A stretch of 64,000 nt of DNA from Bacteroidota bacterium (lineage in GTDB: Bacteria; Bacteroidota; Bacteroidia; Chitinophagales; Chitinophagaceae). The notes beneath the pieces are model-generated. The model had not been told where the DNA came from, did no database searches, and saw only the letters and a list, made by a program, of their open reading frames with translations. The DNA is taken from positions 124,001-188,000 of the forward strand of contig JAFAGI010000013.1 in the NCBI GenBank assembly GCA_023422835.1, read 5' to 3'. The position numbers and the translations under genes are program-made. Each line of letters begins with the position of its first letter. Position 1 is the first letter of the stretch. Below are positions 17,655 to 26,497 of the stretch, piece after piece.

Positions 17655-18479
17655 CTACAATTTTACGTATTTAGACTCCACATACTGCCCATAAAACAAG
17701 CTTGCTTGCCTGTCGAACTTTTGTGTATCTTCTGTTGTGTAAAAAGTTCTACAGTTTTTCTGCGATATTTTTGATTCGATTTCCGGGTGTCTTTTCAAAT
17801 AATCAGCAAGGCTGTCGGCCACGATTTTTCCCTGTGAGACCACTGTGATGCCAACCGGCATAAATTCTTCAATTTTAGCTTTTAAAAGTGGGTAATGGGT
17901 ACAAGCTAGCAATACCGTATCTATATTTTTGTCCTGTTTCAGCAGGCCAAGAATATGTTTTTTTACAAAATAATCTGCGCCTTTGCTTTCGTGTTCATTG
18001 TTCTCTACCAAAGCAACCCACATGGGGCAAGCTTCTTGTACTACCTTTACTTCCGGGAAAAATTTATTAACCTCTATTTTGTAAGAATCAGACTGCACGG
18101 TGCCCGGCGTAGCCATTATGCCTATTTTTTTTGTGTTGGAATAATCACCGATGACTTCACTTGTGGGCCGTACAATACCCAGCACTCTTTTTTCGCTGTA
18201 ACCTTGCGGCAAAAATTCTTCCTGTATCTTTCTCAAAGCCTTGGCAGAAGCCGTGTTGCAGGCAATAATTACCAAAGGGCAGTTTTGATCAAAAAACCAT
18301 TTTACGCTTTGCAATGTGTATTCGTAAACAGTTTCAAATGAACGTGTTCCATACGGAGAGCGTGCATTGTCTCCGAGGTAAATATAATCGTACTCGGGGA
18401 GCAGGGCAGTAATTTCTTTCAGTATAGTAAGTCCGCCAAAGCCGGAATCGAAAACGCCGATGGGTGAGTATGCTTGCAT
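17655..18479 (-). CDS. murI: Glutamate racemase
   Basis: MurI converts L- to D-glutamate for peptidoglycan. The 274-residue product has the family motifs VFDSGFGG at the N-terminus, GDNARSPYG at 36-44, catalytic Cys74 in ACNTAS and the second catalytic Cys in ACTHYPLL. The length is normal. The start codon is preceded by a -7 promoter element only four bases away. The HerA-type ATPase gene follows closely. Confidence 0.95.
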   Translation of the reverse strand: MQAYSPIGVFDSGFGGLTILKEITALLPEYDYIYLGDNARSPYGTRSFETVYEYTLQSVKWFFDQNCPLVIIACNTASAKALRKIQEEFLPQGYSEKRVLGIVRPTSEVIGDYSNTKKIGIMATPGTVQSDSYKIEVNKFFPEVKVVQEACPMWVALVENNEHESKGADYFVKKHILGLLKQDKNIDTVLLACTHYPLLKAKIEEFMPVGITVVSQGKIVADSLADYLKRHPEIESKISQKNCRTFYTTEDTQKFDRQASLFYGQYVESKYVKL

Positions 18480-18483
18480 ATAT

Positions 18484-18491
18484 CAAATTTA
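18484..18491 (-). promoter_or_regulatory. Putative -7 element of murI, 4 nt before ATG
   Basis: TAAATTTG on the minus strand fits TAnnTTTG. Only four bases separate it from the murI ATG at 18479, so a leaderless mRNA is predicted. Confidence 0.5.
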
Positions 18492-18515
18492 AACAAAAGC
18501 TTGCTTATAATATAT

Positions 18516-19223
18516 TTAAGGATAATGTTTTTTCATCTGCGCATTGATGTAGTAAAATATATCTTCACGGGTTTGGTGCGTTCTCAGCCACTTATAAGAA
18601 GGCTGTGTTTTCTGTATGAAATTCTGTAGTTCTGCACCTTTCAAACTGGTGAATGATTGTACAAGTTCTGGATTGTACCTGAACCGTATGTATTGCTGTT
18701 GCTCAAGGTATTCAAATTGTTTATAGGCACGTTTTTTTCTTTTTTCTCTTTTGCTGAAAAGATTATCAATACTTATACCCAGGCCTACGCCTGAATTATT
18801 ATTATCAAATAATTTTTTGATCTGGCCGTTTCGCTGGATAAATTCATTTCTACGCTCTGTGCTGTCGCGCTGGTAATCTGTATAGCTGTATGCCGATACT
18901 ACTACATCTTTGATGGTAGTGGTTGCAGGTTTTACAATAACCCTTATCGTATCGAGCTCATACAACAGCTGTGTATAGATAAATTCATATTGCTCATAGC
19001 CAGGAGCTGCTACGAGGATTTTATTACCTACAGAAACATTGATCCCAAACTGGCCGAACCTGTTTGTACGTGCAATAAATTTGCTGTTGAGGTTTTCTAT
19101 CTTAACGGCGGAGACCGGTTCGCGGGTAATACTGTCAATCACAAACCCGTATACGGTTTTGCTTTGTGCATTGCACAAACAAGTGATAAATACAAACACC
19201 ACCATAATAAACAATTGCTTCAT
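18516..19223 (-). CDS. Exported protein with carboxypeptidase-regulatory-like domain
   Basis: The 235-residue product has a signal peptide (residues 1-19, ending CLCNAQS). A beta-sandwich of the CarboxypepD_reg-like type follows, about 22-100: VYGFVIDSITREPVSAVKIENL then TNRFGQFGI. The C-terminal half is polar and basic and not recognised. Such domains in Bacteroidota are common in outer-membrane-associated proteins. It is not the N-terminus of a SusC receptor because the gene ends before any barrel. Function unknown. Confidence 0.65.
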   Translation of the reverse strand: MKQLFIMVVFVFITCLCNAQSKTVYGFVIDSITREPVSAVKIENLNSKFIARTNRFGQFGINVSVGNKILVAAPGYEQYEFIYTQLLYELDTIRVIVKPATTTIKDVVVSAYSYTDYQRDSTERRNEFIQRNGQIKKLFDNNNSGVGLGISIDNLFSKREKRKKRAYKQFEYLEQQQYIRFRYNPELVQSFTSLKGAELQNFIQKTQPSYKWLRTHQTREDIFYYINAQMKKHYP

Positions 19224-19227
19224 ATGG

Positions 19228-19235
19228 CAAAAATA
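19228..19235 (-). promoter_or_regulatory. Putative -7 element, 4 nt before ATG of 19223
   Basis: TATTTTTG on the minus strand fits TAnnTTTG and ends four bases before the start codon, predicting a leaderless transcript. Confidence 0.45.
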
Positions 19236-19268
19236 CTATTCCTCAATATAAGGAAATGGTAAAAGAAA

Positions 19269-19290
19269 AGCCGCTCAATTGAGCGGCTTA
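19269..19290 (-). terminator. Terminator of the OmpA porin gene
   Basis: AAGCCGCTCAA and its perfect complement form a palindrome (19269-19290). On the minus strand it is followed by TTCTTTTA. It lies 29 bases after the porin stop. Confidence 0.85.
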
Positions 19291-19318
19291 ATTTATCTAT
19301 CAATACTTAAAGTATTAA

Positions 19319-20950
19319 TTATGATTTTTGTAAGTGAGGGAACGGAGCAGGAACTGTGCTTGGTCCTTCTTCAGTAGTTGGGTAAAGGTCTACTGCGTTG
19401 GCGTTACCATCGTTACCATATTGGAAGATGATGCGGCTTTCAGAGATACCTTGTCTTTCTACTAAGTAGTTTCTTACTACGTTTGCTCTATCCCAGCTCA
19501 GTTGCTGAGCTCTTTTGTTAGATGAACCATAAGCTACAACTTTCACTTTACAGTTAGGGTTAGCGTTCAGTTGAGAAGCTGCATTTGCTAAAGCTGATTC
19601 AGCACCGCTACTAAGATTTACGCTGGAACCTGAGAAAGTTACGCTTGGTAAGCTTGTAATTGCGCAGTCAGCTGCAACAACTACAGGAGCCTGGTTGCAA
19701 CATGGGTCAGTACCAACGCCATCAGCGTCTACAGGGAACCATGTGTTTGGAGTAACAACTTGTTTGTCACGGCAATCAGGAACACCGTCACCATCTGTAT
19801 CTAAGCTACGTCCACGAGCATCAACTGCACAACCTGCAGGAGTGTTAGGCTCAAGATCAAATTGATCAGTTATGCCATCACCATCAGCATCTGGAAGTGG
19901 TTTTGTAGATTTCAACTCAGAATATACATAGTTATTAGGATTAACCCACCAAAGTGGTTCAATTGCTCTTGCAGAGCTACCTAAGTTAAAGTTGAATTTC
20001 AATTGAGTAGAGCTTACAGTTGCATTACGTCCCTGAGGCTGAACTGCAATACCTGCTAAGATATCAGAGTTATTTAAAACAGTAGTAAATTTCTGCTCAA
20101 CACCGATATTGAAACGAGGAGATACTTTAAAAGCTACACCCATACCATAGTTAAAACCATGGCGGTTGATTCTATCTTCGCTTCCAACTGCATTAGATCT
20201 TGAACCATCTCCGCGATCCAGCACGATAGTTTCGTAACGCTCGTTATCTTCAAGAGACAGGAATGGGTTATCTTCAGAAGAGAAGGCATCTTTAACTTCA
20301 GACCTAATATCTGATCTTGAACCGGTAAGACCCGCTAATTTTTGACCTCCATCAACGTTAACGCCAACTCTTGCTGAGTTAAAACTATAACCAGCTAAAA
20401 GGTACCAGTCAACTTTAGAATTACCTCTGTAGCCGCTGATAGCATTCAGACTTGCCAAAAGGTCCAATGATCCCTGGTGCATATTAGTCCTGTAGTTGTG
20501 CAGGTAAGGAGTTGCACTCAAAGCGGATGTTCTGGCGCGATAATCATGACCGTACATAATATGGAAACCATATTGAGGCCTGATAGAGAATACGTGGCCT
20601 AATGCTTTTCTCAAAGAGAAAGTAGCGCCATAGCCTAATGTAGGATCAATTGAAGAGATCAGGAAAGACGGTCCTACGCCTAAGCTTAACTCCCACATAT
20701 TTCTCGGTTTTGCAGGGTAAGGATAAGCATCCGTTACGAAACGGTTTTGCTGATCAGCATCTTTTACCATTTCAGAATTATAAACCCATGCATTATCTGC
20801 ATCGGTTCCTACATAAGTTTTGTGTAGGTTCACAGGAGTAGTTGTGGTAGTAGTTGTAGTAGTCTCTACCGTGGTAACTTCCTGTGCAAATGAAGCTGTA
20901 GAAATTAAGCCTAATAGGCCCAGCATCACAGTGTACTTTTTGTTTGCCAT
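19319..20950 (-). CDS. OmpA-family outer-membrane protein with TSP3-like repeats
   Basis: The 543-residue product has a signal peptide (residues 1-22, ending SFAQE) followed by an unusual run of nine Thr. A beta-barrel-like region runs to about residue 350. Next come two Asp-rich thrombospondin-3-like repeats (DADGDGITDQFD, DTDGDGVPDCRD) and a C-terminal OmpA-like domain. The OmpA motif is somewhat diverged (SNKRAQQLSWDRANVVRNYL). The protein should be a major outer-membrane, peptidoglycan-linked protein. A full consensus promoter and a clean terminator suggest strong monocistronic expression. Confidence 0.88.
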   Translation of the reverse strand: MANKKYTVMLGLLGLISTASFAQEVTTVETTTTTTTTTPVNLHKTYVGTDADNAWVYNSEMVKDADQQNRFVTDAYPYPAKPRNMWELSLGVGPSFLISSIDPTLGYGATFSLRKALGHVFSIRPQYGFHIMYGHDYRARTSALSATPYLHNYRTNMHQGSLDLLASLNAISGYRGNSKVDWYLLAGYSFNSARVGVNVDGGQKLAGLTGSRSDIRSEVKDAFSSEDNPFLSLEDNERYETIVLDRGDGSRSNAVGSEDRINRHGFNYGMGVAFKVSPRFNIGVEQKFTTVLNNSDILAGIAVQPQGRNATVSSTQLKFNFNLGSSARAIEPLWWVNPNNYVYSELKSTKPLPDADGDGITDQFDLEPNTPAGCAVDARGRSLDTDGDGVPDCRDKQVVTPNTWFPVDADGVGTDPCCNQAPVVVAADCAITSLPSVTFSGSSVNLSSGAESALANAASQLNANPNCKVKVVAYGSSNKRAQQLSWDRANVVRNYLVERQGISESRIIFQYGNDGNANAVDLYPTTEEGPSTVPAPFPHLQKS

Positions 20951-21000
20951 AGATATGATTTAAAATTTTTGTTTAAGGTTTTATTTCCGAATATTCGATG

Positions 21001-21031
21001 CAAAGATATTCACATATTATTAATTACCAAA
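21001..21031 (-). promoter_or_regulatory. Consensus Bacteroidota promoter of the OmpA porin gene
   Basis: On the minus strand TTTG (21028-21031) and TATCTTTG (21001-21008) are separated by exactly 19 bp, matching the TTTG-N19-TAnnTTTG consensus. The leader would be about 45 nt. Confidence 0.85.
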
Positions 21032-21247
21032 TTCTAATAGTAAATTTTGTTTTAAAATAACGCTTCACTATTGTTAACCCCAGGTAAGAACTAAATTGTA
21101 AACAAATTTACACATTTTAACAAATCACAAACCATGCCAAACTCATAAATCCGGTCAAAACTTTGGGCAAAAATACCCACATCTTTTAGGAAGCTTACCA
21201 TAAATGTTAATTATATTGCGGGCTAATCTACTAAAAGCATAACAAGA

Positions 21248-22210
21248 TTGAAAAAAGCTGCTAAGGTCCTGGAAACAGAACTGGAGAAATTTGAGGAACA
21301 TTTTAAACAAGCCGTTAAGAGTAAAGTACCTTTGCTTGACAGGGTAATGCATTATATTGTTAAACGCAAAGGAAAGCAGCTCAGGCCAATGTTCGTTCTT
21401 TTAAGCGCCAAGCTGGGAGGGGAGATCAATGAAAAGAGTTACAGGGCGGCTTCACTGGTAGAATTATTGCATACTGCTACGCTTGTACATGATGATGTGG
21501 TAGATGAAGCAATGGAAAGAAGAGGTTTCCTTTCATTAAATGCAGCCTGGAAAAACAAAATTGCTGTGCTGGTGGGCGACTACCTGCTCTCAAAAGGACT
21601 TTTATTGTCACTGGACAACGGAGATTTTAAAACGTTACAAATTCTTTCTAAGGCTGTAAAGCAAATGAGCGAGAGCGAATTGCTGCAGGTGGAAAAATCG
21701 CGCAAGCTTAACCTGGATGAAAATGTTTATTATAATATTATAGAAGGCAAAACAGCATCTCTGCTATCCTCCTCCTGCGGCGCTGGGGCCTGCTCCACGT
21801 TTGAGCGTATGGAAGATGTGGAACGACTGGAACTTTTTGGGAAAAAAGTAGGCATGGCCTTTCAGATCAAAGACGATCTGTTTGATTATGGATTAGAAGA
21901 TATAGGAAAGCCAACCGGCAACGACATTAAAGAAAAAAAACTAACCCTCCCCCTGATCTACACGCTGAACAATTGTGATGCAGATTTAAGAAGGAAGATC
22001 ATCTACATTATTAAAAATCAAAACCAGGACAAAGAAAAAGTTGCCTTCGTGATCAGCCAAGTAGAAAAAGCAGGCGGCATTCAGTACGCCACCGAAAAAA
22101 TGTACCGGTTCCGCGATGAAGCCCTGGAACTTTTATTTCATTATCCTAAAACAGACGTTCGTGATGCGCTGGAAGAACTTGTAAGATTTACCACCGACAG
22201 AAGATATTAA
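21248..22210 (+). CDS. Polyprenyl diphosphate synthase
   Basis: This enzyme condenses isopentenyl diphosphate into a long prenyl chain, probably for menaquinone. The 320-residue product has both aspartate-rich motifs, DDVVD (82-86) and DDLFD (209-213). The residue five before the first motif is Ala77, a small residue typical of long-chain products. No in-frame ATG is available at the right place, so the TTG at 21248 is taken as start; it gives the usual family N-terminus. The stop overlaps the recJ start by one base. Confidence 0.9.
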   Translation: MKKAAKVLETELEKFEEHFKQAVKSKVPLLDRVMHYIVKRKGKQLRPMFVLLSAKLGGEINEKSYRAASLVELLHTATLVHDDVVDEAMERRGFLSLNAAWKNKIAVLVGDYLLSKGLLLSLDNGDFKTLQILSKAVKQMSESELLQVEKSRKLNLDENVYYNIIEGKTASLLSSSCGAGACSTFERMEDVERLELFGKKVGMAFQIKDDLFDYGLEDIGKPTGNDIKEKKLTLPLIYTLNNCDADLRRKIIYIIKNQNQDKEKVAFVISQVEKAGGIQYATEKMYRFRDEALELLFHYPKTDVRDALEELVRFTTDRRY

Positions 22211-23919
22211 TGCCTGAAAAGCGATGGACCATATTACCATATGATGAACTGCACACCAGGGCCCTGCATGCAGTGCTGAAGATAAATCCTATACTTTGCA
22301 GGATCCTTACGCAAAGGCAAATCTATACTTTCGAGAAGGCAAAGGAATTTTTCCGGCCGGAACTGGCAAGGCTGCACGACCCGTTCCTGATGAAAGATAT
22401 GGAAAAAGCAGTCGCCAGGATTGAGGCTGCCATCCAGAAGCAGGAAAAAATATTGGTTTATGGAGATTATGATGTAGATGGCACTTCTTCAGTAGCGTCT
22501 GTGTTTTCTTTTTTGAAAAAAAATTACGACCAGGTTGATTATTACATCCCCCACAGGTACCGCGAAGGTTATGGCATTTCCCGCCAGGGAATAGACTTTG
22601 CACGGGAAAACAACTTTACCCTGGTGATTTCGCTGGACTGCGGCATTAAATCTGTTGAGCTGATAGCTTATGCACGCCAGATTGGTATAGATTTTATTGT
22701 CTGCGACCACCACCTGCCGGAGGCTGTGATACCGCAAGCGGTAGCCGTTTTAAACCCCAAACAGGCAGATTGCCATTACCCGTATAAAGAATTGTGCGGC
22801 TGTGGGGTAGGCTTCAAGCTGATGCAGGCACTGGCGGCACATTTCGCTATGCCGGCAGACAGCTACCTGGAATACCTTGACCTGGCAGCAACAGCTATTG
22901 CGGCAGATATTGTACCCATTGACGGGGAGAACCGCATACTCGCCTACTATGGTTTAAAAAAAATAAATACTAACCCTTCTGTGGGCATTAAAACATTGCT
23001 GGAGCTTGCAGAAAAAAAAGATTATGTAGACATCAGCGGTATTGTGTTTATTGTAGCGCCGAGGATCAATGCTGCCGGCCGTATGGACGATGCCAAAAAA
23101 GCCGTAAGCCTGTTTATAGAAAAAGATCCGAAGAAGGCTTTTGAGCTGGCAAAGGCGCTGCACAGCGACAATACAGACAGGAGAGAAGCCGATGCATTTA
23201 TAACCACCGAAGCATTGGATCTGATCGTGAATGATGAAAGATTTCTTACACGCAAATCTACCGTAGTGTTTAGGCCGCACTGGCACAAAGGCGTGGTGGG
23301 CATTGTAGCTTCCCGGCTTATTGAAACCTATTACCGCCCAACAATTGTGCTCACGGAAAACGAAGGGATCGTAAGCGGCAGCGCACGCAGCGTTACAGGC
23401 TTTAATCTGTACGAAGCTATCCATGCATGCCGAGAACACCTGCTGGGATACGGAGGGCATTTTGCTGCGGCAGGCTTAACGCTACTTCCGGAGAACGTGG
23501 AGAAATTTGCAGAAGCCTTTGAACAGGTGGTAGCAGCAACCATTGCCCAGGAATCTCTTTCGCCGGAAATAATTATCGACACTGAAATCAGTTTTAAAGA
23601 TATCACCCTGTCTTTTTACAATATCATCAGCCAGATGGAGCCTTTTGGGCCGGCTAATATGCGCCCGGTATTTCTCTCGCGCAATGTAGAAGTACTGGAC
23701 GGCTGCAGGGTGGTTAAAGAAAAGCATATAAAGTTTGTGCTACGCCAGCACAACACCATATTCACAGGTATAGGCTTTTTTATGTCAGAAAAATTTGAAG
23801 CACTGTGCTCGGGAAAAACAAAATATATTGATGTAGTATATACCTTAGACCTCAATGAATGGAACGGAGTGAAAACAGTACAGCTCAAAGTTGTGGATTT
23901 CAGGATGGCTGAAATATAA
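22210..23919 (+). CDS. recJ: Single-stranded-DNA-specific exonuclease RecJ
   Basis: RecJ degrades single-stranded DNA 5' to 3' in recombination and mismatch repair. The 569-residue product has the DHH phosphoesterase motifs GDYDVDGTSS (from about residue 83) and CDHH (about 165-168). The DHHA1 segment includes GHFAAAGLT, and a C-terminal OB domain follows. Length is normal. The ATG shares one base with the preceding TAA, indicating translational coupling to the prenyl synthase gene. Confidence 0.95.
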   Translation: MPEKRWTILPYDELHTRALHAVLKINPILCRILTQRQIYTFEKAKEFFRPELARLHDPFLMKDMEKAVARIEAAIQKQEKILVYGDYDVDGTSSVASVFSFLKKNYDQVDYYIPHRYREGYGISRQGIDFARENNFTLVISLDCGIKSVELIAYARQIGIDFIVCDHHLPEAVIPQAVAVLNPKQADCHYPYKELCGCGVGFKLMQALAAHFAMPADSYLEYLDLAATAIAADIVPIDGENRILAYYGLKKINTNPSVGIKTLLELAEKKDYVDISGIVFIVAPRINAAGRMDDAKKAVSLFIEKDPKKAFELAKALHSDNTDRREADAFITTEALDLIVNDERFLTRKSTVVFRPHWHKGVVGIVASRLIETYYRPTIVLTENEGIVSGSARSVTGFNLYEAIHACREHLLGYGGHFAAAGLTLLPENVEKFAEAFEQVVAATIAQESLSPEIIIDTEISFKDITLSFYNIISQMEPFGPANMRPVFLSRNVEVLDGCRVVKEKHIKFVLRQHNTIFTGIGFFMSEKFEALCSGKTKYIDVVYTLDLNEWNGVKTVQLKVVDFRMAEI

Positions 23920-23968
23920 AAACTTACTAAATAATAAGCTGATCAGGCTGTTTTATGATCATTTTCCC

Positions 23969-23976
23969 TACATTTG
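23969..23976 (+). promoter_or_regulatory. Putative -7 element of rpsP
   Basis: TACATTTG fits TAnnTTTG. The predicted transcript would begin at a small perfect hairpin, TCCGAA (23980-23985) / TTCGGA (23989-23994), and have a leader of about 60 nt. Confidence 0.55.
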
Positions 23977-24039
23977 CACTCCGAACTTTTCGGAATAAAC
24001 TAAACCCTATTATTAAGCCCTTTAAATGTCTATTTAATT

Positions 24040-24546
24040 ATGGCAGTAAAAATCAGATTACAAAGACATGGGAGCAAAAAACGTCCGTTCTACTTTATAG
24101 TAGTAGCAGATGCACGTTCTCCCAGAGATGGAAAATTCATCCAGAAACTAGGCACCTACAATCCATTGACAGTTCCTGCAACTATTCAACTCGATCGCCA
24201 GAAAGCATTGGAATGGTTACACAAAGGAGCACAGCCAACCGACACAGTACGCCAGATCTTATCTTTCAAAGGAGTGCTTTATTTAAAACACTTATTGAGA
24301 GGTGTGAAATTAGGCTTGTTCGATGAAGCTGCCGCTATGGAAAAGTTTCAGGCCTGGTACGACGAACATGAAAAAGCTGTTGCCCAAAAAGCTGAAGAGC
24401 ACAAAAAGCTACAAAAGGACAAACGCAGACCTGCTTTCAAAAAAGTTGAAAAATCTACAGAAGCAACTGCTCAGCAAGAGGCAGCACCTTCTGCTGAAAG
24501 CACTCCGGAAGGAGAAACAGGAGAAACTGCACAACCTGAAGCATAA
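24040..24546 (+). CDS. rpsP: 30S ribosomal protein S16 with C-terminal extension
   Basis: The first 85 residues are a standard S16 core ([18 protein letters not shown], then [15 protein letters not shown]). The remaining half of the 168-residue product is a charged and then Ala/Glu/Pro-rich tail ([14 protein letters not shown]). Many Bacteroidota S16 proteins have such tails; their role is unknown. The gene stands alone between its promoter and terminator. The usual rpsP-rimM linkage is absent: rimM lies 27 kb away on the other strand. Confidence 0.95.
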   Translation: MAVKIRLQRHGSKKRPFYFIVVADARSPRDGKFIQKLGTYNPLTVPATIQLDRQKALEWLHKGAQPTDTVRQILSFKGVLYLKHLLRGVKLGLFDEAAAMEKFQAWYDEHEKAVAQKAEEHKKLQKDKRRPAFKKVEKSTEATAQQEAAPSAESTPEGETGETAQPEA

Positions 24547-24568
24547 GATTTTCCACGTCGATAAAATT

Positions 24569-24601
24569 AAGTTCCGTACAAACTGTTGCGGAACTTTTTT
24601 T
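24569..24601 (+). terminator. Terminator of rpsP
   Basis: AAGTTCCG (24569-24576) pairs with CGGAACTT (24589-24596), followed by T residues to 24601. Confidence 0.9.
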
Positions 24602-24615
24602 AATGCATAATTGAC

Positions 24616-24623
24616 TATTTTTG
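24616..24623 (+). promoter_or_regulatory. Putative -7 element of ald
   Basis: TATTTTTG fits TAnnTTTG and ends 17 bases before the ATG at 24641. Confidence 0.5.
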
Positions 24624-24640
24624 TTATATAAAATAATTGT

Positions 24641-25855
24641 ATGGCAACTGCAAAACCTATTGTAGCAGCTGAGTTCAGCTATGAAACCCTAGAAGAGACC
24701 TTAGACGTAAAACCGGGTAGAGCCAGGCTGGTGATAGGCATTCCCAAAGAAGAAGCCATGCAGGAAAACCGCATTTCCCTCATACCCGAAGCAGTGCAGG
24801 TGTTGGTAAACAACGGCCACCAGGTAACCGTGCAATCCAAAGCGGGTGAAGGAAGTAAATTTACCGACAAAGACTACAGCGATGCCGGCGCAAAAATAGT
24901 AAGCTCCAGGGCAGAAGTGTTCAAATCTGCCATCATCATAAAAAGCGCACCGATCACGGAATGCGACCTGCCGCATTTACAAAAAAATCAAACCATCATT
25001 TCACCGCTGCACTACTCGCTGCTGAATAAAAAAATACTGGAAGTTTTATTAAACAAAAAAATATCGGCGCTTGGCTTTGAACTCATTAAAGATGACAGCG
25101 ACAGCTTCCCGATCGTACGAAGCATGAGTGAAATCGCAGGCAGCGCTTCTATGCTCATAGCCGGGCAGCACCTTGATTCGCTGAACAATGGAAAAGGTGT
25201 TTTACTGGGCGGCATCAGCGGCATACCGCCAACGAAAGTAATCATCATCGGGGCAGGCATCGTAGGCGAATATGCTGCAAGAGCGGCGCTTGCTTTAGGC
25301 GCTTCGGTAAAAGTTTTTGACAACGATATCTACAGGCTTAAACGCCTGCAAAACCACATCGGCCATCGCGTGTGGACCAGTGTTATAGAGCCGAACATCC
25401 TGAGCAAGCAAATCAAGACCTGCGAAGTAGCCGTTGGTGCATTAAACAATACCAAAGGCCGCGTACCTGTAGTTGTTACGGAAGAAATGGTTGCACAGAT
25501 GCGTCCGGGAAGTGTGATCGTGGATGTATGCATAGACAGGGGAGGCTGCTTTGAAACCAGCGAAATTACTACCCACGAAAATCCTACGTTTACCAAATAC
25601 GGAGTAATACATTATTGTGTACCTAATATTGCCAGCGGCTTCGCACGCACGGCCAGCCAGGCTATCAGCAACGTTTTGTCTCCCTTGCTGATGAACATTG
25701 CAGATGAAGGAGGTTTTGAGCATTTGTTGTGGCACGATTTTAACCTGCGCGATGCCATCTACCTGTACAAAGGCTACTCAACAAATTTTCATATCAGTGA
25801 AAGGTTCGGCCTGAAATATACCGATCTGCATTTAATCCTTGCATCCAAGAGTTAA
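24641..25855 (+). CDS. ald: Alanine dehydrogenase family protein
   Basis: The 404-residue product belongs to the alanine dehydrogenase / transhydrogenase family. The N-terminal substrate domain begins IGIPKEEAMQENRISLIPEA. The NAD-binding fold has GAGIVGEYAARAALALGASVKVFD, and the family motif RPGSVIVDVCIDRGGCFET follows. Alanine dehydrogenase interconverts alanine with pyruvate and ammonia. About 25 residues precede the usual N-terminus. It is distinct from PntA further on, which keeps the same fold but sits in a transhydrogenase operon. It converges with zapA. Confidence 0.88.
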   Translation: MATAKPIVAAEFSYETLEETLDVKPGRARLVIGIPKEEAMQENRISLIPEAVQVLVNNGHQVTVQSKAGEGSKFTDKDYSDAGAKIVSSRAEVFKSAIIIKSAPITECDLPHLQKNQTIISPLHYSLLNKKILEVLLNKKISALGFELIKDDSDSFPIVRSMSEIAGSASMLIAGQHLDSLNNGKGVLLGGISGIPPTKVIIIGAGIVGEYAARAALALGASVKVFDNDIYRLKRLQNHIGHRVWTSVIEPNILSKQIKTCEVAVGALNNTKGRVPVVVTEEMVAQMRPGSVIVDVCIDRGGCFETSEITTHENPTFTKYGVIHYCVPNIASGFARTASQAISNVLSPLLMNIADEGGFEHLLWHDFNLRDAIYLYKGYSTNFHISERFGLKYTDLHLILASKS

Positions 25856-25863
25856 AAATCTGT

Positions 25864-26157
25864 TTATTCTTCATCTAAAGCCTGATCCAGTAAGGATTGC
25901 AGTGAAGATAAGCGAGCTTTTGTTTCTTCCTCTTTGATCATGAATTGCCCGGCCTGGTTTTGCTCTGTAGCAAACCAGAGTATAGCCATAGCAATGTAGT
26001 CCTGCATGTCTTTCCCGGCAAAGTTTATTTTGAAAAATACGATCTTATCATTGATCAGCTTTACTGTTTTACGTACAAGCTCTTCATCGTTTTTATTTAC
26101 TTTTAAACGATAGGTTCTGTCGCCTACTACAATATTGATCACAATGATGTCTGTCAT
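25864..26157 (-). CDS. zapA: Cell division protein ZapA
   Basis: The 97-residue product matches ZapA: an N-terminal globular part (INIVVGDRTYRLKVNKNDEELVRKTVKLINDKI) followed by a long helix. ZapA binds and bundles FtsZ at the division ring. It is the last gene of a pheT, coiled-coil protein, zapA series, seven bases after the coiled-coil gene. Confidence 0.88.
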   Translation of the reverse strand: MTDIIVINIVVGDRTYRLKVNKNDEELVRKTVKLINDKIVFFKINFAGKDMQDYIAMAILWFATEQNQAGQFMIKEEETKARLSSLQSLLDQALDEE

Positions 26158-26164
26158 GCAGCTA

Positions 26165-26446
26165 TTAAGAGTTTAGCAGGTGAAGGCAACTGTCTATTTC
26201 TTTCAGATAGGCGTCAATTCTTGCATTCAGCGTTTTCTTCTCCTGGTCTGTCCAGTTTTGCACGCCCAGTTTTTTTACATCCAGCTGTTGCTGCAATACA
26301 GAAATATCGTTCCTGCTCAATGCCAGTTCTTTTGAAGTCCGGTGAAGTTCTTCTTTAAGATTTTCATTCTCTTTCTGCAGGCGTTTATAGCGCCGGAGTA
26401 ACTGCTGCAATTTTTCTTCAAGGCTTTGAAGCTGTGTGTTATCCAT
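26165..26446 (-). CDS. Small coiled-coil protein upstream of zapA
   Basis: The 93-residue product is almost entirely coiled coil, with heptad leucines (LQSLEEKLQQLLRRYKRLQ, then ENLKEELHRTSKEL). No known motif was recognised. Because it is coupled to zapA, a division role similar to ZapB is plausible, but this rests only on context and coil content. Confidence 0.65.
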   Translation of the reverse strand: MDNTQLQSLEEKLQQLLRRYKRLQKENENLKEELHRTSKELALSRNDISVLQQQLDVKKLGVQNWTDQEKKTLNARIDAYLKEIDSCLHLLNS

Positions 26447-26497
26447 AGTGTCCGGGTATAAATTTGGTTGTGAATAACTGGAATACGCTACATTTTT

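Noticed and set aside
23955..24326. Alternative plus-strand frame overlapping the start of rpsP
   Set aside because: It is out of frame with S16, which is unmistakable, and shows no family features.
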